DNA of 64,000 nt from DASVWZ01 sp036392935 (GCA_036392935.1 DASVWZ010000292.1:49329-113328); one strand, 5' to 3'; numbered from the stretch's first letter, positions 1 through 9,264 are shown. Numbers and translations are program-made. Notes: generated by a model not told the origin, from the sequence alone.

Positions 1-1713
1 CCGCACCCACAAAGCGCCTTCATCCAGGTGCGGCAGAAACTCCGATCCGATCGCGCCGCTGAACGCTAGAAAGCCGCCCAGTGCAATTCCCAGCACGGCC
101 ACGCCAACCGTTACGGTGCGATGGCGAATTGCCCACCGCACTGAAACCCGGTACCGGTTGATCAGAAACGTCATCACCGGATTGCGCCACTCTTTCGCGC
201 CACGCGGAAACGCATAGCTTGCCAGCACCGGCGCAATCACGATCGAAAAGATCAGCGCGCCCAGCAACGCAAACGCGACCGTCCACGCCATGGGATGAAA
301 CAACCGTCCCTCAACCCGCTGCAACGTAAAAATCGGCAGATACGCGGTAATGATGATCGCGATCGCGTAGAAAACCGGCCGCTGCACCTCATGCGCCGCG
401 TCGCTGATCTTTTCCGCCGGGGTTCCGCTGCCATTGGGATGGCTCAAATGGCGCACAATGTTTTCCACCATCACCACCGCGCCGTCGACCACCATGCCAA
501 AATCCAGCGCGCCGAGCGAAAGCAGATTGGCGGGAATATGCCTGATATCGAGACAGATCGACGCGAACAGCAGCGAAAACGGAATGGTGGTGGCAACGAT
601 CAGCGCGCCGCGAAAATTTCCCAGAAACAGGAACAGAACAACCGAAACCAGAATCATTCCTTCCGTCAAATTATGAAGCACCGTGTGCGTGGTGTAATGA
701 ACCAGATCGTCGCGATCGATAAACGGAACCACCTTCACGCCCGGCGGTAAAATACGTGTGTTCAGTTCCTCTACTTTCCGGTCAATCGCAGCCAGCGCCG
801 TTTCCGCTACCGCTCCCTTGCGCAGCAGCACAATGCCGGAAACCACATCGTCGTTGTCGATGATCTTCCCATCTTCGCGATGGATCGCCTTGGCGAACTG
901 CCCCAGCCGGATCTTCGGCCCTTGTTCAACCGTCGCAATGTCTTTCACTTTCAGAGGCGTTCCGCTTTTCGTCAAAATCACGGTTTCGGCAATGTCCTGC
1001 ACCTTGCCGACCAGTCCCACTTCGTTCACGTTGATCTGCTGCAGGCCGGCTTGAATAAAGCTGCCTCCTGCATTGGCGTTGTTGTTGGCCAGTTGTTGTT
1101 CGACCTCCGATAGGCTCAGCCCGTACGCAACCAGTTTGTTCGGATCGAGACGCACCTGATACTCACGCGTCGGTCCGCCAAAACTCGCCACATCCACAAT
1201 GTCCGGAATCGACTTGAAGCTCTTCTCAATTACCCAGTCTTCCAGCGACTTCAGCTCCATCGGGTCATACGCCGGGTTCGTGCTGCGCAGGGTGAAGAAA
1301 TAAATTTGCCCGACTGGGCTCCAGTCCGTGCCCATCTGCGGCACAACATTTGGCGGCAGCGTCACCTCGCTCAACCGCTCCAGCACCCGCTCGCGGTTCC
1401 ACGCATCGTCCGATCCATCTTCGAAAATCAGCTTCAGATCGGACAAGCCGAACAGCGAAAAGGACCGCAGATGCACCACCTCTGGGATGCCATTCATCGA
1501 GATTTCCAGCGGAATCGTCACCTGCTGCTCAATCTGCTCGGCTGAAATTCCCGGCCACTGCGTGATGATCTCGACATAGTTGTCGGCCACGTCCGGATAC
1601 GCCTCGATCGGCAGCCGCTTGAACGATATGATCCCCGCCGCAAAAAGCAGCAACGCCATGCCCACCACCAGCAGGCGGTTGCTCAGCGCGAAATCGACGA
1701 GGCGACGAATCAT
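1..1713 (-). CDS. CusA/CzcA-family heavy-metal RND efflux pump, N-terminal part (cut by window edge)
   Basis: Inner-membrane proton-driven RND transporter that exports metal cations through a tripartite complex. The start codon at 1713 opens MIRRLVDFALSNRLLVVG, the usual first membrane helix, followed by IEAYPDVADNYVEIITQWPG, typical of the metal (HME) subfamily rather than drug pumps. The periplasmic porter region follows, then a membrane block with LDFGMVVDGAVVMVENIVRH, the TM4 acidic motif of HME-RND pumps. The reading frame runs off base 1, so about 570 of an expected ~1030 residues are present. It starts two bases after the stop of the adaptor gene and is clearly in the same operon. The exact metal cannot be decided from this portion. 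Confidence 0.93.
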   Translation of the reverse strand, partial: MIRRLVDFALSNRLLVVGMALLLFAAGIISFKRLPIEAYPDVADNYVEIITQWPGISAEQIEQQVTIPLEISMNGIPEVVHLRSFSLFGLSDLKLIFEDGSDDAWNRERVLERLSEVTLPPNVVPQMGTDWSPVGQIYFFTLRSTNPAYDPMELKSLEDWVIEKSFKSIPDIVDVASFGGPTREYQVRLDPNKLVAYGLSLSEVEQQLANNNANAGGSFIQAGLQQINVNEVGLVGKVQDIAETVILTKSGTPLKVKDIATVEQGPKIRLGQFAKAIHREDGKIIDNDDVVSGIVLLRKGAVAETALAAIDRKVEELNTRILPPGVKVVPFIDRDDLVHYTTHTVLHNLTEGMILVSVVLFLFLGNFRGALIVATTIPFSLLFASICLDIRHIPANLLSLGALDFGMVVDGAVVMVENIVRHLSHPNGSGTPAEKISDAAHEVQRPVFYAIAIIITAYLPIFTLQRVEGRLFHPMAWTVAFALLGALIFSIVIAPVLASYAFPRGAKEWRNPVMTFLINRYRVSVRWAIRHRTVTVGVAVLGIALGGFLAFSGAIGSEFLPHLDEGALWVR

Positions 1714-2862
1714 TTATTGCTCAACCGTATTCTGAAATGGCAGCGCATTTGAAACCACTTGATCGCCGGGTTTTAATCCGGAAACAACTTCCTGCATATT
1801 GCCGGGAAGCATCGCCCCGCCAACAATGGCCAGCCGCTTGAAGTGTCCCCCGCCCAGCGGGGCGTACACCCAGTCGCGGTCATGCAAGTGCAAAACTGCT
1901 GCCGCCGGAATCGACGCATGCGTCTCCGGCGTCCTTCCATAAAAAATTGCATTCACGAACATCCCCACCCGCATCATTCCCGGATTCGCCACTTCAACCC
2001 GAACCTTCGCCGTGCGGATGTTCGGATCGAGCACCGGCAGAATGTTGTCGACTTTCCCTTTGAACACTTGGTTGGGATATCCCGTGAGCCGAATGTCCGC
2101 CGTGTCTCCCACGCGCACGGCATCCAGATCATTGGTGTACACATCGCAAATAATCCACACGTACGACAAATCGGAAATCGTAAACGGATTCGGGCCGGAC
2201 AAACCCTGCACACCGCTCGCGTTGGTTACCTGCTGATCGGTGATGATCCCCGATATCGGTGCGCGCACATCCACAATCGGCGACGGATGATCTTTGTCCA
2301 CTCCCAGCAGATGCAGTTGGTTCTCCGCCGCTTTCAAATCGACGCTGGCATCCTGTTCCGTGTCATCGGCCGCCTCCAGCGCGCTTTTCGCAATCGCTCC
2401 CTTGTCGTAAAGCGTTTTCGCGCGGTCGTCTTGAATGCGCGCCAGCCGCTCGTCGTTTTCCGCCTTCAGATAAGTCTGGTACGCCGCCGACACGTCATTG
2501 CTCTGTACCCGCAGCAGCAACTGCCCTTTCTGTACGGAGTCGCCGAGCCTCGCTTTGATCTCCACCACCCGGCCCGTCGCCAGCGAAATCACCGGGACGG
2601 CACGCGAAATATCCGGCTGCACCACTCCGGTCGCGTTCAGCACCGACACGGCTTTGTATTCCGCTGCCGCCACCAGCGGAAACTGATCGGGATGATCGAC
2701 CGTGAAATTATTGGAATCGAGCTCCTGCACCACCACCGCTTTCGGTGGCGCTTCCGCGCTCGGATTCGGTTTCCCTTCGTTGCATCCGGCCAGAGTCAGA
2801 GTCAGGAATAGACAAGCAAGCGCGGCCGGAATTGCCTCGACCCCACGCCAAGCCATTTTCAT
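1714..2862 (-). CDS. Efflux RND periplasmic adaptor (membrane fusion protein, CusB/CzcB type)
   Basis: 382 aa lipoprotein adaptor linking the RND pump to the outer-membrane channel. The N-terminus carries a signal peptide ending in a lipobox (LTLAGC). A biotinyl-lipoyl half-motif (ATGRVVEIKARLGDSVQKGQ) is followed by an alpha-helical hairpin (about residues 125-185), the second lipoyl half (VRAPISGIITDQQV), then beta-barrel and membrane-proximal domains. Its ATG overlaps the stop of the upstream outer-membrane gene by four bases (ATGA, 2859-2862), indicating translational coupling. No His- or Met-rich metal-binding N-terminus is visible, so the substrate metal stays open. Confidence 0.93.
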   Translation of the reverse strand: MKMAWRGVEAIPAALACLFLTLTLAGCNEGKPNPSAEAPPKAVVVQELDSNNFTVDHPDQFPLVAAAEYKAVSVLNATGVVQPDISRAVPVISLATGRVVEIKARLGDSVQKGQLLLRVQSNDVSAAYQTYLKAENDERLARIQDDRAKTLYDKGAIAKSALEAADDTEQDASVDLKAAENQLHLLGVDKDHPSPIVDVRAPISGIITDQQVTNASGVQGLSGPNPFTISDLSYVWIICDVYTNDLDAVRVGDTADIRLTGYPNQVFKGKVDNILPVLDPNIRTAKVRVEVANPGMMRVGMFVNAIFYGRTPETHASIPAAAVLHLHDRDWVYAPLGGGHFKRLAIVGGAMLPGNMQEVVSGLKPGDQVVSNALPFQNTVEQ

Positions 2863-4151
2863 GGGACCACCTCTCGGCCCACGGCCATGTTCAGTTGCGC
2901 CGCCGCCGTCAAATACGAACCAATCAAATTCACATAATTCAGTTGCACGCTGCGATAGTCGGATTGCGCATTCAAAAAATCCAGCAGCGAAGCCCCGCCA
3001 TTCTGGTAGGCAAAGAAAACCGTGTCCCGCACCCGCACCGCCTGCTGCAGATATTTCGCCTTGTACGGCCGCAGCAGAACCACATTGCTGCTCACCGTGG
3101 CGTAGCCGGAATCGACGTCGCTCAGCACCTGCGCCTGCGCTGCATCGCGAAGTTTTTCGTTGCGCGTAATGTCGAGCTTGGTGTGCAGCTTCTCGCCCTG
3201 GTTGCGGTCAAAAATGCGCAGCGGAATGCTCACCCCCACTCCCAGCGTGTTTGTGCCATAGGGGTTATTCGTCGACGCGTTGTGCGTGTACCAGACACTC
3301 CACGTCGGATCGGTCGATCCGTTGGCCACCGCCAGCTTGTAATCCGTGTTGGCTTTGTCCACAGCTTCCGCTGACGCTTTTAAATCTGGCCGTGTATCCA
3401 GAGCCACCTTGCGCACGTCGTCGAGTGGCTGCATCTGATCGCTGAAGTCAAACGCCCCGCTGACGTCGAACTGTTCAATTGGAGTGCGGTCGTTCAACAG
3501 CGTCAGCAGCTGAATCTTGGCGGTCCGCAAATTCACGTCGGCCGTTTGAATGTCTGACTCATACTGCACCCGCTGCAATTCCAGCCGGTCAAGATCGATC
3601 TGCGCAATGTCCCCGGCGTTAAATCGCGTCTGGCTTATATCGAGCACGTGATCGTAGTATTCAAGATTATCTTTCGCCAGCTGCAGCACCGCTTTTTGCT
3701 GCAATACCGAAACAAACGCGCTGCGCAGGTTAAACATCAGCGTCCGGTCCAGATCCGCGTGACTGTATTCGGCGATCTGCGTGCCTTTCTGCGCGCTCTC
3801 CAGGCGCAAATGCCGCTTGCGCCGCCGTTCCTGCAAAAAGCTGATCCCCGGCGATTCATCGGTTCCCGCAAATGGTTTCCACACTCCGTGGCTGGGCGCG
3901 ATCTGCGTTCCATCCGCGGTCAAATCAAACGTTGGATTCGGTCGCAGGTTTGCCGTGATCTCATCCGCCTTCGATTCCTGAACACTCAGTTCATCCGCCA
4001 GCAGCGTGGGATTCGACGTCTCAAACTTGTCCCGGATTTCCTGCCAGGTATAGCTGTGCTGCTGCGCCGTGGCCAGGCATGCCGTGGCCAGCAAAAACAC
4101 GCCGGCTTGCCACCGTGCCAATACCCTCCGGATTGGGCGAAGCAGGTTCAC
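2859..4151 (-). CDS. TolC-family outer-membrane efflux protein (CusC/CzcC type)
   Basis: 430 aa outer-membrane channel, first gene of the efflux operon. The GTG start at 4151 is followed by a signal peptide (residues ~1-29, VFLLATACLATAQ). Two long alpha-helical TolC repeats are visible, with typical segments such as NPTLLADELSVQESKADEI and RPNPTFDLTADG, and the second repeat TRPDLKASAEAVDKANTDYKLA. The length matches CzcC-like proteins (~420 aa). It likely docks with the adaptor encoded immediately downstream. Confidence 0.92.
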   Translation of the reverse strand: MNLLRPIRRVLARWQAGVFLLATACLATAQQHSYTWQEIRDKFETSNPTLLADELSVQESKADEITANLRPNPTFDLTADGTQIAPSHGVWKPFAGTDESPGISFLQERRRKRHLRLESAQKGTQIAEYSHADLDRTLMFNLRSAFVSVLQQKAVLQLAKDNLEYYDHVLDISQTRFNAGDIAQIDLDRLELQRVQYESDIQTADVNLRTAKIQLLTLLNDRTPIEQFDVSGAFDFSDQMQPLDDVRKVALDTRPDLKASAEAVDKANTDYKLAVANGSTDPTWSVWYTHNASTNNPYGTNTLGVGVSIPLRIFDRNQGEKLHTKLDITRNEKLRDAAQAQVLSDVDSGYATVSSNVVLLRPYKAKYLQQAVRVRDTVFFAYQNGGASLLDFLNAQSDYRSVQLNYVNLIGSYLTAAAQLNMAVGREVVP

Positions 4152-4258
4152 AGAGAAGAATCACGTCCCGCGCCGAAATGGACCTTCCATATTCGGCAGT
4201 TGCGGCCACCGCTTTTCAGTTAAGAGTCTAATTTGACCGCGAACCGCGGCCCGGGAAA

Positions 4259-4663
4259 TTACGCGAGAACCCACCGCGGCGGTGCTCGGCTGCTGTGCAC
4301 CGTCAAGGGGAGTGTCGTGATGCCAGCGCTTTCCTCAAGATTGGTTACCGCACCCACATCTACCAGCGAAAATCCACTGAAGTTCGCCGCCGCCATCGCA
4401 GGCGCGTGATACACAAACGGCTGCCCAACTGGCTTGCCGGCAATAGTCTGTTTCGCGCTTCGGCGAACGGAAATGGAATCCTCCATCTCCGAATTCATGG
4501 CATGAAGATCGTCCGTGGCAGAGATGACCGGAAAAATCAGGGCAAGCAGGCAAAGCAGAACCACCAGCCTCGGTCGCGCCTGCGGATGATTTCGCCGTCG
4601 GCCCCAGGCATATAGCACTGTCGCCGCCACCAACACCCATACTAGATTTAAGAGCAGTTCCAT
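4259..4663 (-). CDS. Small hydrophobic protein of unknown function upstream of the metal-efflux operon
   Basis: 134 aa. Two hydrophobic stretches (residues ~3-18 and ~32-48) separated by a short basic loop (GRRRNHPQARPR) suggest a membrane anchor; the second could also act as an internal signal with an AxA-like end (PVISATDD). The remainder is polar and of no recognised family. It ends about 107 bp before the channel gene and has the same orientation, so it may be the first gene of the operon, as small exported proteins often are in metal-efflux loci. Function not recognised. Confidence 0.6.
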   Translation of the reverse strand: MELLLNLVWVLVAATVLYAWGRRRNHPQARPRLVVLLCLLALIFPVISATDDLHAMNSEMEDSISVRRSAKQTIAGKPVGQPFVYHAPAMAAANFSGFSLVDVGAVTNLEESAGITTLPLTVHSSRAPPRWVLA

Positions 4664-4932
4664 CTGGAAATCGGCTGGCTCACCAATCCGCGCGGCTCAC
4701 CCAAATACCCGCTAACCCACCACAAATAACATAGTTGCAAAGTTCGGGTCAAACCTACCAACGTAATGACACTCGTCCGTGCCATTCCCCGCGCAGCCGC
4801 CGTGACTTCAGTCACCACTCGTGCCGTCACCACCGTAAGTGTAAGCCACGAAAGGGCCATTTACCGCCTACGCGCCTTCAGGCAAGCTATCTGTATACCG
4901 GCAACTAAGTAGTTCAAACAGGGGTGAAAAGG

Positions 4933-5100
4933 ATGAAGAATCTGTTACAACGACTCTGGTCCGACGAACAAGGGCAGGACATCGCCGAATACGCCGTCAT
5001 GCTGGCCGTAGTTCTGGTCATCGTCATCGGCACCGTCCGTCTCATCGGATCCAACGCCAACAACGTTTTCTCCGGCGTCGCCAGCGCCATCAGCGGTTAG
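4933..5100 (+). CDS. Flp/Fap-type (type IVb) pilin
   Basis: 55 aa, too short for most gene finders. The N-terminus MKNLLQRLWSDEQGQDIAEY carries the type IVb prepilin motif: a short basic leader, Gly, four residues, then Glu-Tyr (G|QDIAEY), followed by a ~20-residue hydrophobic helix (AVMLAVVLVIVIGTVRLIG) and the small polar tail SNANNVFSGVASAISG. This is the standard Flp pilin architecture processed by a TadV-type peptidase. A purine-rich stretch (GGGGTGAAAAGG) precedes the ATG. No tad/cpa assembly genes lie nearby, so the machinery must be elsewhere. Confidence 0.85.
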   Translation: MKNLLQRLWSDEQGQDIAEYAVMLAVVLVIVIGTVRLIGSNANNVFSGVASAISG

Positions 5101-5139
5101 CAGACTGGCCCGAATCGCTTTTTAACCAAGGAGCCTCAC

Positions 5140-5265
5140 ATGAAAAGCTTCGCGCACCACGCAAATTCGCACACTGGGATTCAATTGGCCGAGTACGCCG
5201 TCACCGCCGCCGTCGCGCTCATTTCCGTCCTCGGAGTCCTGCGCTTCCTCGGCCTCATGCACTAA
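5140..5265 (+). CDS. Very short second Flp-like pilin
   Basis: 41 aa, 39 bp downstream of the first pilin with its own Shine-Dalgarno (AAGGAG, 9 nt before ATG). It has the same processing motif G|IQLAEY after the leader MKSFAHHANSHTG and a ~20-residue hydrophobic helix (AVTAAVALISVLGVLRFLG), but ends three residues later (LMH), so it has no C-terminal polar tail. It could be a minor or pseudopilin, a capping subunit, or a decayed duplicate. The good ribosome site and intact EY motif favour expression. Confidence 0.7.
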   Translation: MKSFAHHANSHTGIQLAEYAVTAAVALISVLGVLRFLGLMH

Positions 5266-5439
5266 ACTCATCGCCGGCGCTGCCCGCGCAAACTAGCTCT
5301 TCCACCCGCCGGGCCACGCTCGTGACGGAAGATGGAACCATCCCGCCCTTTGCCGCGTACATCCTACTGATCGCACACGCCGCCCGGCGCGGCTGTGCTG
5401 TATGATTCCCAGTTGCATTCATTCATGAGGTGGCATCAT

Positions 5440-7419
5440 ATGTTTTCCAGCAAGGCGCTCAACTGCCTGTTCATGGCGGTGTTTGCGGCCATCGCGGCCG
5501 CATCCTCTTCGGCTCAGACCCTCGAAATCCCCAGCACAACTTCCGCCATCAACTCCGCCACCCCGTTGTCCCAGCGCGTCGTTCACTATGAGATCGAAAC
5601 CAAATACGATCCCAAATCTCACAGCCTCGACGCCACCGAGGTCCTCACCTATCACAACCTCACCGGTCAGCCGCTCGATACCTTTCCATTCCATCTCTAC
5701 CTCAACGCCTTTCAACCCACCGCCACCTGGATCAAGGAAACCAACCGTGACGGAACTCGCGACGAAATGCTCGAAAGCTGGGATCCCAAGAATTACGGAT
5801 CGGAAGAAATCAAGCGCTTCGAAGTCACCGGCCAGGGCGACCTGACTTCCCAACTTCAATTCATCCAGGAAGACGGCAACAAAGACGACAAGACCGTCGT
5901 TCAAGCCCGCCTCCCGCACGCCATTCCGCCCGGCGGCTACGTCCAGTTCAAAATCGTTTTTCACGACCAATTCCCGGAAACATTAGAGCGCACCGGCTGG
6001 AAGCGCGATTTCCTGCTGGCCGGCCAGTGGTTCCCGAAAGTCGGCGTCTGGTGGCACGGCGCCTGGAACTGCCATCAGTTCCACGGAGCCACCGAATTCT
6101 TCGCCGACTTCGGCGTCTACGACGTCAAAATCACCGTCCCGCAAAATGAAGTCGTCGGCGCCAGCGGAATCGAAGTCAGCAACCTAAGCAACCCCGACGG
6201 CACCAAAACCATCGCCTACCACGGCGATGACATCCACGATTTTGCCTGGACCGCCAGCCCCCACTACAAAGTCTTTGAAGATACCTTCCAGAGCAGCATA
6301 GGCCCCGTCAAGCTGAACATCATGATGCAGCCTGCGCGCGTCTGGCAGGAAGAGCGCCACGCCCGCATCCTCAAGCAGACCATGGACCGCTTCGACCGCT
6401 GGTACGGCCCGTATCCCTACAAAACCCTCACCCTCGTCGATCCCGAACCCGGTTCCGCCGCCGAAGGCATGGAGTACCCCACCTTCATCACCGGCGGAAC
6501 GATGTGGAACATGCCAAAAGGGCTGTACATTCCCGAGATCGTCATCGAGCACGAATTCGGCCATCAATACTGGTACGGCATGGTTGCCACCAACGAGTTC
6601 GAAGACGCCTGGATGGATGAAGGCATCAACAGTTACACCGAAGTCAAGGTGCTCGACTCGATCCTCGGTCCGCGCACCTCCACTCTCAACATGTATGGCG
6701 CCACTCTCAGCGATTTGCAGACTCAGTACTTCGGCTACGCCCGAGTCGCCGATCTCGATCCCATGGCGCAAAATGGCTGGGAATACTTCGACTACGACTC
6801 TTACGGCGGCATCACCTACGGAAAAACCGCCTGCGTCCTGATCACCCTCGAAAACCTCCTCGGCGAAGAAACCATGCGCCAGGCCATGCACACTTACTTC
6901 ATGCGCTATCGCTTCACCCATCCCACCAAGGAAGATTTCCTCAAGACCATCGAAGAAGCCTCCGGAAAAAATCTGCGCCGGTACTTCAATCAGGCCGTCT
7001 ACGGCACGCAAGTTATGGACTACGAAGTCCTCAAGGCCAAATCCACTCCCGTCGAGTGGTACAAAGACGACCTCAAAGAGAAAAAAGGCGAGACCGAGTA
7101 CAACACCGACGTCGTCATCCACCGCAAAACCGATTTCGTCATGCCCGTCGACGTCGCCATTGTCTTCGACAACGGCGAAACCGTCCGCGAGCGCTGGGAC
7201 GACAACGGCAACAACCGTTGGGTTCGCTTCGCCTACACCAAAAAAGCCAAAGTCGTCTCCGTCGAAGTCGATCCCGACCACAAAATCCAGATCGATCGCA
7301 ACAATTTCAACAACAGCAAGCTAGTCGAAGGCGACGGCAAAGCCGCCCGCAAAGTCACCAACTACTGGACGTTCGTCTCCCAACTGCTCGCCCAGATTCT
7401 CACCTGGTGGATGGTATAG
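5440..7419 (+). CDS. Secreted M1-family zinc metallopeptidase
   Basis: 659 aa from the chosen start. The zinc motif HEFGH is at residues 371-375 and the third ligand Glu is 19 residues after the second His (...AWMDEG), exactly as in M1 aminopeptidases. The exopeptidase motif appears as GMEYP, a variant of GAMEN. A signal peptide (MFSSKALNCLFMAVFAAIAA...SAQ) indicates export. The ATG at 5440 is preferred over in-frame ATGs at 5395 and 5425 because AGGTGG sits six bases upstream and the signal peptide then begins properly. Beyond the catalytic domain lies a ~150-residue beta-rich C-terminal part. It probably acts in periplasmic or extracellular peptide degradation. Confidence 0.9.
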   Translation: MFSSKALNCLFMAVFAAIAAASSSAQTLEIPSTTSAINSATPLSQRVVHYEIETKYDPKSHSLDATEVLTYHNLTGQPLDTFPFHLYLNAFQPTATWIKETNRDGTRDEMLESWDPKNYGSEEIKRFEVTGQGDLTSQLQFIQEDGNKDDKTVVQARLPHAIPPGGYVQFKIVFHDQFPETLERTGWKRDFLLAGQWFPKVGVWWHGAWNCHQFHGATEFFADFGVYDVKITVPQNEVVGASGIEVSNLSNPDGTKTIAYHGDDIHDFAWTASPHYKVFEDTFQSSIGPVKLNIMMQPARVWQEERHARILKQTMDRFDRWYGPYPYKTLTLVDPEPGSAAEGMEYPTFITGGTMWNMPKGLYIPEIVIEHEFGHQYWYGMVATNEFEDAWMDEGINSYTEVKVLDSILGPRTSTLNMYGATLSDLQTQYFGYARVADLDPMAQNGWEYFDYDSYGGITYGKTACVLITLENLLGEETMRQAMHTYFMRYRFTHPTKEDFLKTIEEASGKNLRRYFNQAVYGTQVMDYEVLKAKSTPVEWYKDDLKEKKGETEYNTDVVIHRKTDFVMPVDVAIVFDNGETVRERWDDNGNNRWVRFAYTKKAKVVSVEVDPDHKIQIDRNNFNNSKLVEGDGKAARKVTNYWTFVSQLLAQILTWWMV

Positions 7420-7444
7420 AGAGGTTGCACAGAAAGCGATTGGT

Positions 7445-8389
7445 ATGGAAATCATGAGTATGAATAAGAAAAGCATTCTTTCCGGCGGCGCTTCCATCGT
7501 CGGTCGCAACAAGCGTTACGTCGTCTGGTTTTGGTTGATGAACTTGGCCCTGGCTACCATCGGCTCCGAAGCCTTCAGCCTGCGCGCTCACCACATTCTC
7601 GATCAGAGTCTTTATTCCGATCGCTTGGTCCACGGCATGGATCTCGGCGTCTTCGGCGAAATGCTCGGCCGTCCCGAATTCGGCCCGCTGCGCGGCGCCG
7701 CCCTGCCATCCATGATGCTTGCGCTCCTGTTCTTCGTCCTCACCATGATCTTTCTCCCCGGCGTGCTGCAAGGTTACGCCTCCGACCATCGCATCTCCCG
7801 CGGCGAATTCTGGCGCGCCTGCGGAGTCAACGTCTGGCGTTTTCTCCGCCTCACCATTTTGAGCATGATCGTCATCGCCATCGTCGCCGGAGTCTTCTCC
7901 GCCATCGGCAACGCGCTCGGCAAAGCTGCCGATGCCACTTCCAACGAGCGCTTGCCGTTCTTCGTTCAGTTAGGCTGGCTGGCAGCCATGTTCCTGGCCA
8001 TGACCATCGTTCGCATCTGGTTCGATCTCGCCGAAACCGACGCTGTTCTCTCCGATCAGCCGGCCGTACGCAAATCGCTGCGCTACGCCGTTCACCACAC
8101 TCGCCACAATCTCGTTCGCCTGCTTGGAAGTTACGTATTGATTGCCCTCGTCGGCGCGGCTGTCGTAGCCGGCGGAGTCGTCCTCTGGAACCTCATCGTT
8201 CCTCCCGCCAGCGTCTTGGGAGCCTACATCATCGCCCAAGCCATTGCATTTTTCTTCCTGGCCACTCGCTTCTGGCAGCGCGCGGTAGCTGTGTCTTTCT
8301 ATAAGAGCAATGCGCTCGAAGATATCGTTGAATTCGCGCCTATGATTGTCGCAGCCGCGCCCGTCGCCGCCGATCCGGCTCAGCTCTGA
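7445..8389 (+). CDS. Polytopic membrane protein of unknown function
   Basis: 314 aa (MSMNKK at 7457 is an alternative start). About five to six hydrophobic segments are visible: residues ~24-40, 87-108, 139-160, 178-195, 233-255 and 261-275. The pattern of a long membrane protein with amphipathic linkers and short cytoplasmic tail resembles glycerophosphoryl-diester-phosphodiesterase-like or DUF4013-type membrane proteins, but no diagnostic motif is seen. It starts 25 bp after the M1 peptidase stop and is probably co-transcribed with it. Confidence 0.75.
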   Translation: MEIMSMNKKSILSGGASIVGRNKRYVVWFWLMNLALATIGSEAFSLRAHHILDQSLYSDRLVHGMDLGVFGEMLGRPEFGPLRGAALPSMMLALLFFVLTMIFLPGVLQGYASDHRISRGEFWRACGVNVWRFLRLTILSMIVIAIVAGVFSAIGNALGKAADATSNERLPFFVQLGWLAAMFLAMTIVRIWFDLAETDAVLSDQPAVRKSLRYAVHHTRHNLVRLLGSYVLIALVGAAVVAGGVVLWNLIVPPASVLGAYIIAQAIAFFFLATRFWQRAVAVSFYKSNALEDIVEFAPMIVAAAPVAADPAQL

Positions 8390-8516
8390 CTCCCTACCAT
8401 TCAGGCCCGGCAGCGCCGTACCTACCGTAATGATCCCTTGATCTCCGTCATACAACACATCATTGCCAAAAAAAGCTTGTATCCCCGCGTTGATCTCGCT
8501 GCGGCCCGAAGACGGT

Positions 8517-8878
8517 TCAGCCCGAAGCCCGGAGCACTCTTAGCTTGCGCTCGCTTGCCACTACGAAACACCCCTTCCATCCGTCCACTTCTTCCCGGCG
8601 AAACAGCTCCGACACACGTTCGGAAGACTCTCTCGATCAGGCGAGTGAAGGCGAACCAGCAAGATGCCCCGATGCGTCCCCGGGGCAAATCGACGAACGT
8701 CTGAGAAATCCAGATCTTGTGTAATCAGGAATCGTTCTTCTCGCTGTGCGGCCTGCCAGACTTCCAGATCGCTCTTGCCGCTAAGATTTTCTTCTACAAT
8801 GGTGTGGACGTCGTGACGAAGGTTGGTCAGAATGGCGGCCAGGCGCACAGGAAGGTTTTCGTCGAGCTTGATCCTCAT
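8517..8878 (-). pseudogene. DUF5615 PIN-like toxin gene, interrupted by a one-base deletion
   Basis: The intact frame begins MRIKLDENLPVRLA, has the acidic PIN-like positions (KLDENLP, ITQDLDFSD) and RRFAPGTHRGILLVRL typical of DUF5615 proteins. Near 8623-8627 one base is missing. In the observed frame the protein ends at 105 aa (stop at 8561), but shifting by one base restores the expected family C-terminus, ending ...DGWKGCFVVASERKLRVLRASG with a stop at 8517. It forms a pair with the DUF433 antitoxin upstream (4-bp overlap). Either an inactivated toxin or a sequencing error. Confidence 0.85.
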
Positions 8879-9144
8879 TGAATGTGCGGAGTCGCAGGCA
8901 CCGGCAGGTCTTCTTCGGCAGAAGCCGCAGCGAAAGCGATAGCAGCCTGCACGTCCTCAGCCTTCAGCGCAGGGAAATCGGCAAGAATCGTTTCCACCGC
9001 ATCGCCGGCCGCGAGGCTGGCCAATACGGTGCGCAGCGTCACGCGCGTGCCCCGAAATACCGGCTCGCCGCCGCAAATTTCCGCGTCTCTCACGATTCTG
9101 TCTCCCAGATTCATAGTGGAGATTTCCCTCTGATTCGACATCAT
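8875..9144 (-). CDS. DUF433-family antitoxin
   Basis: 89 aa; the family core starts at MNLGDRIVRDAEICGGEPVFRG (the internal ATG at 9114 is an equally good start). The motif GGEPVFRGTRVTLRTVL and the following helix-turn-helix-like region (ASLAAGDAVETILADFPALKAEDVQAAIAFA) are characteristic of DUF433 proteins, which are usually encoded just upstream of a DUF5615 PIN-like toxin, as here (ATGA overlap at 8875-8878). Presumed role: neutralise the toxin and autoregulate the operon. Confidence 0.88.
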   Translation of the reverse strand: MMSNQREISTMNLGDRIVRDAEICGGEPVFRGTRVTLRTVLASLAAGDAVETILADFPALKAEDVQAAIAFAAASAEEDLPVPATPHIQ

Positions 9145-9180
9145 AACATTGGCCCGAAACGGCTGGGCAAACGCGCGGCC

Positions 9181-9264
9181 GGTGGCCTGGCTTCCGCGTA
9201 GCCGCAGGCGAACTAACCCGGGAACGCCGAGTAAATCAAGACCATCGAATGGCCTAAGGAATCC
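9181..9264 (+). repeat. Direct repeat, copy 1 (left flank of addiction module)
   Basis: About 84 bp matching 9841-9924 at a constant offset of exactly 660 bp with few mismatches and no gaps: GGTGGCC[TC]GG[CG]TTCCGCG.AGCCGC and on through GAGTAAATCAAGA to TAAGGAATCC. The two copies bracket the ParDE-like pair 9301-9826. A truncated third copy of the 5' portion lies at about 12953-12979. Confidence 0.85.

Noticed and set aside
4648..4860. 70-aa minus-strand ORF upstream of the efflux-associated small protein
   Set aside because: Overlaps the start of the better-supported gene at 4663 and has no ribosome site or recognisable domain; composition is non-coding-like.
6184..7281. 365-aa minus-strand ORF opposite the M1 peptidase
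   Set aside because: A shadow of the GC-rich plus-strand gene; translation is Val/Gly/Phe/Asp-repetitive with no domain.
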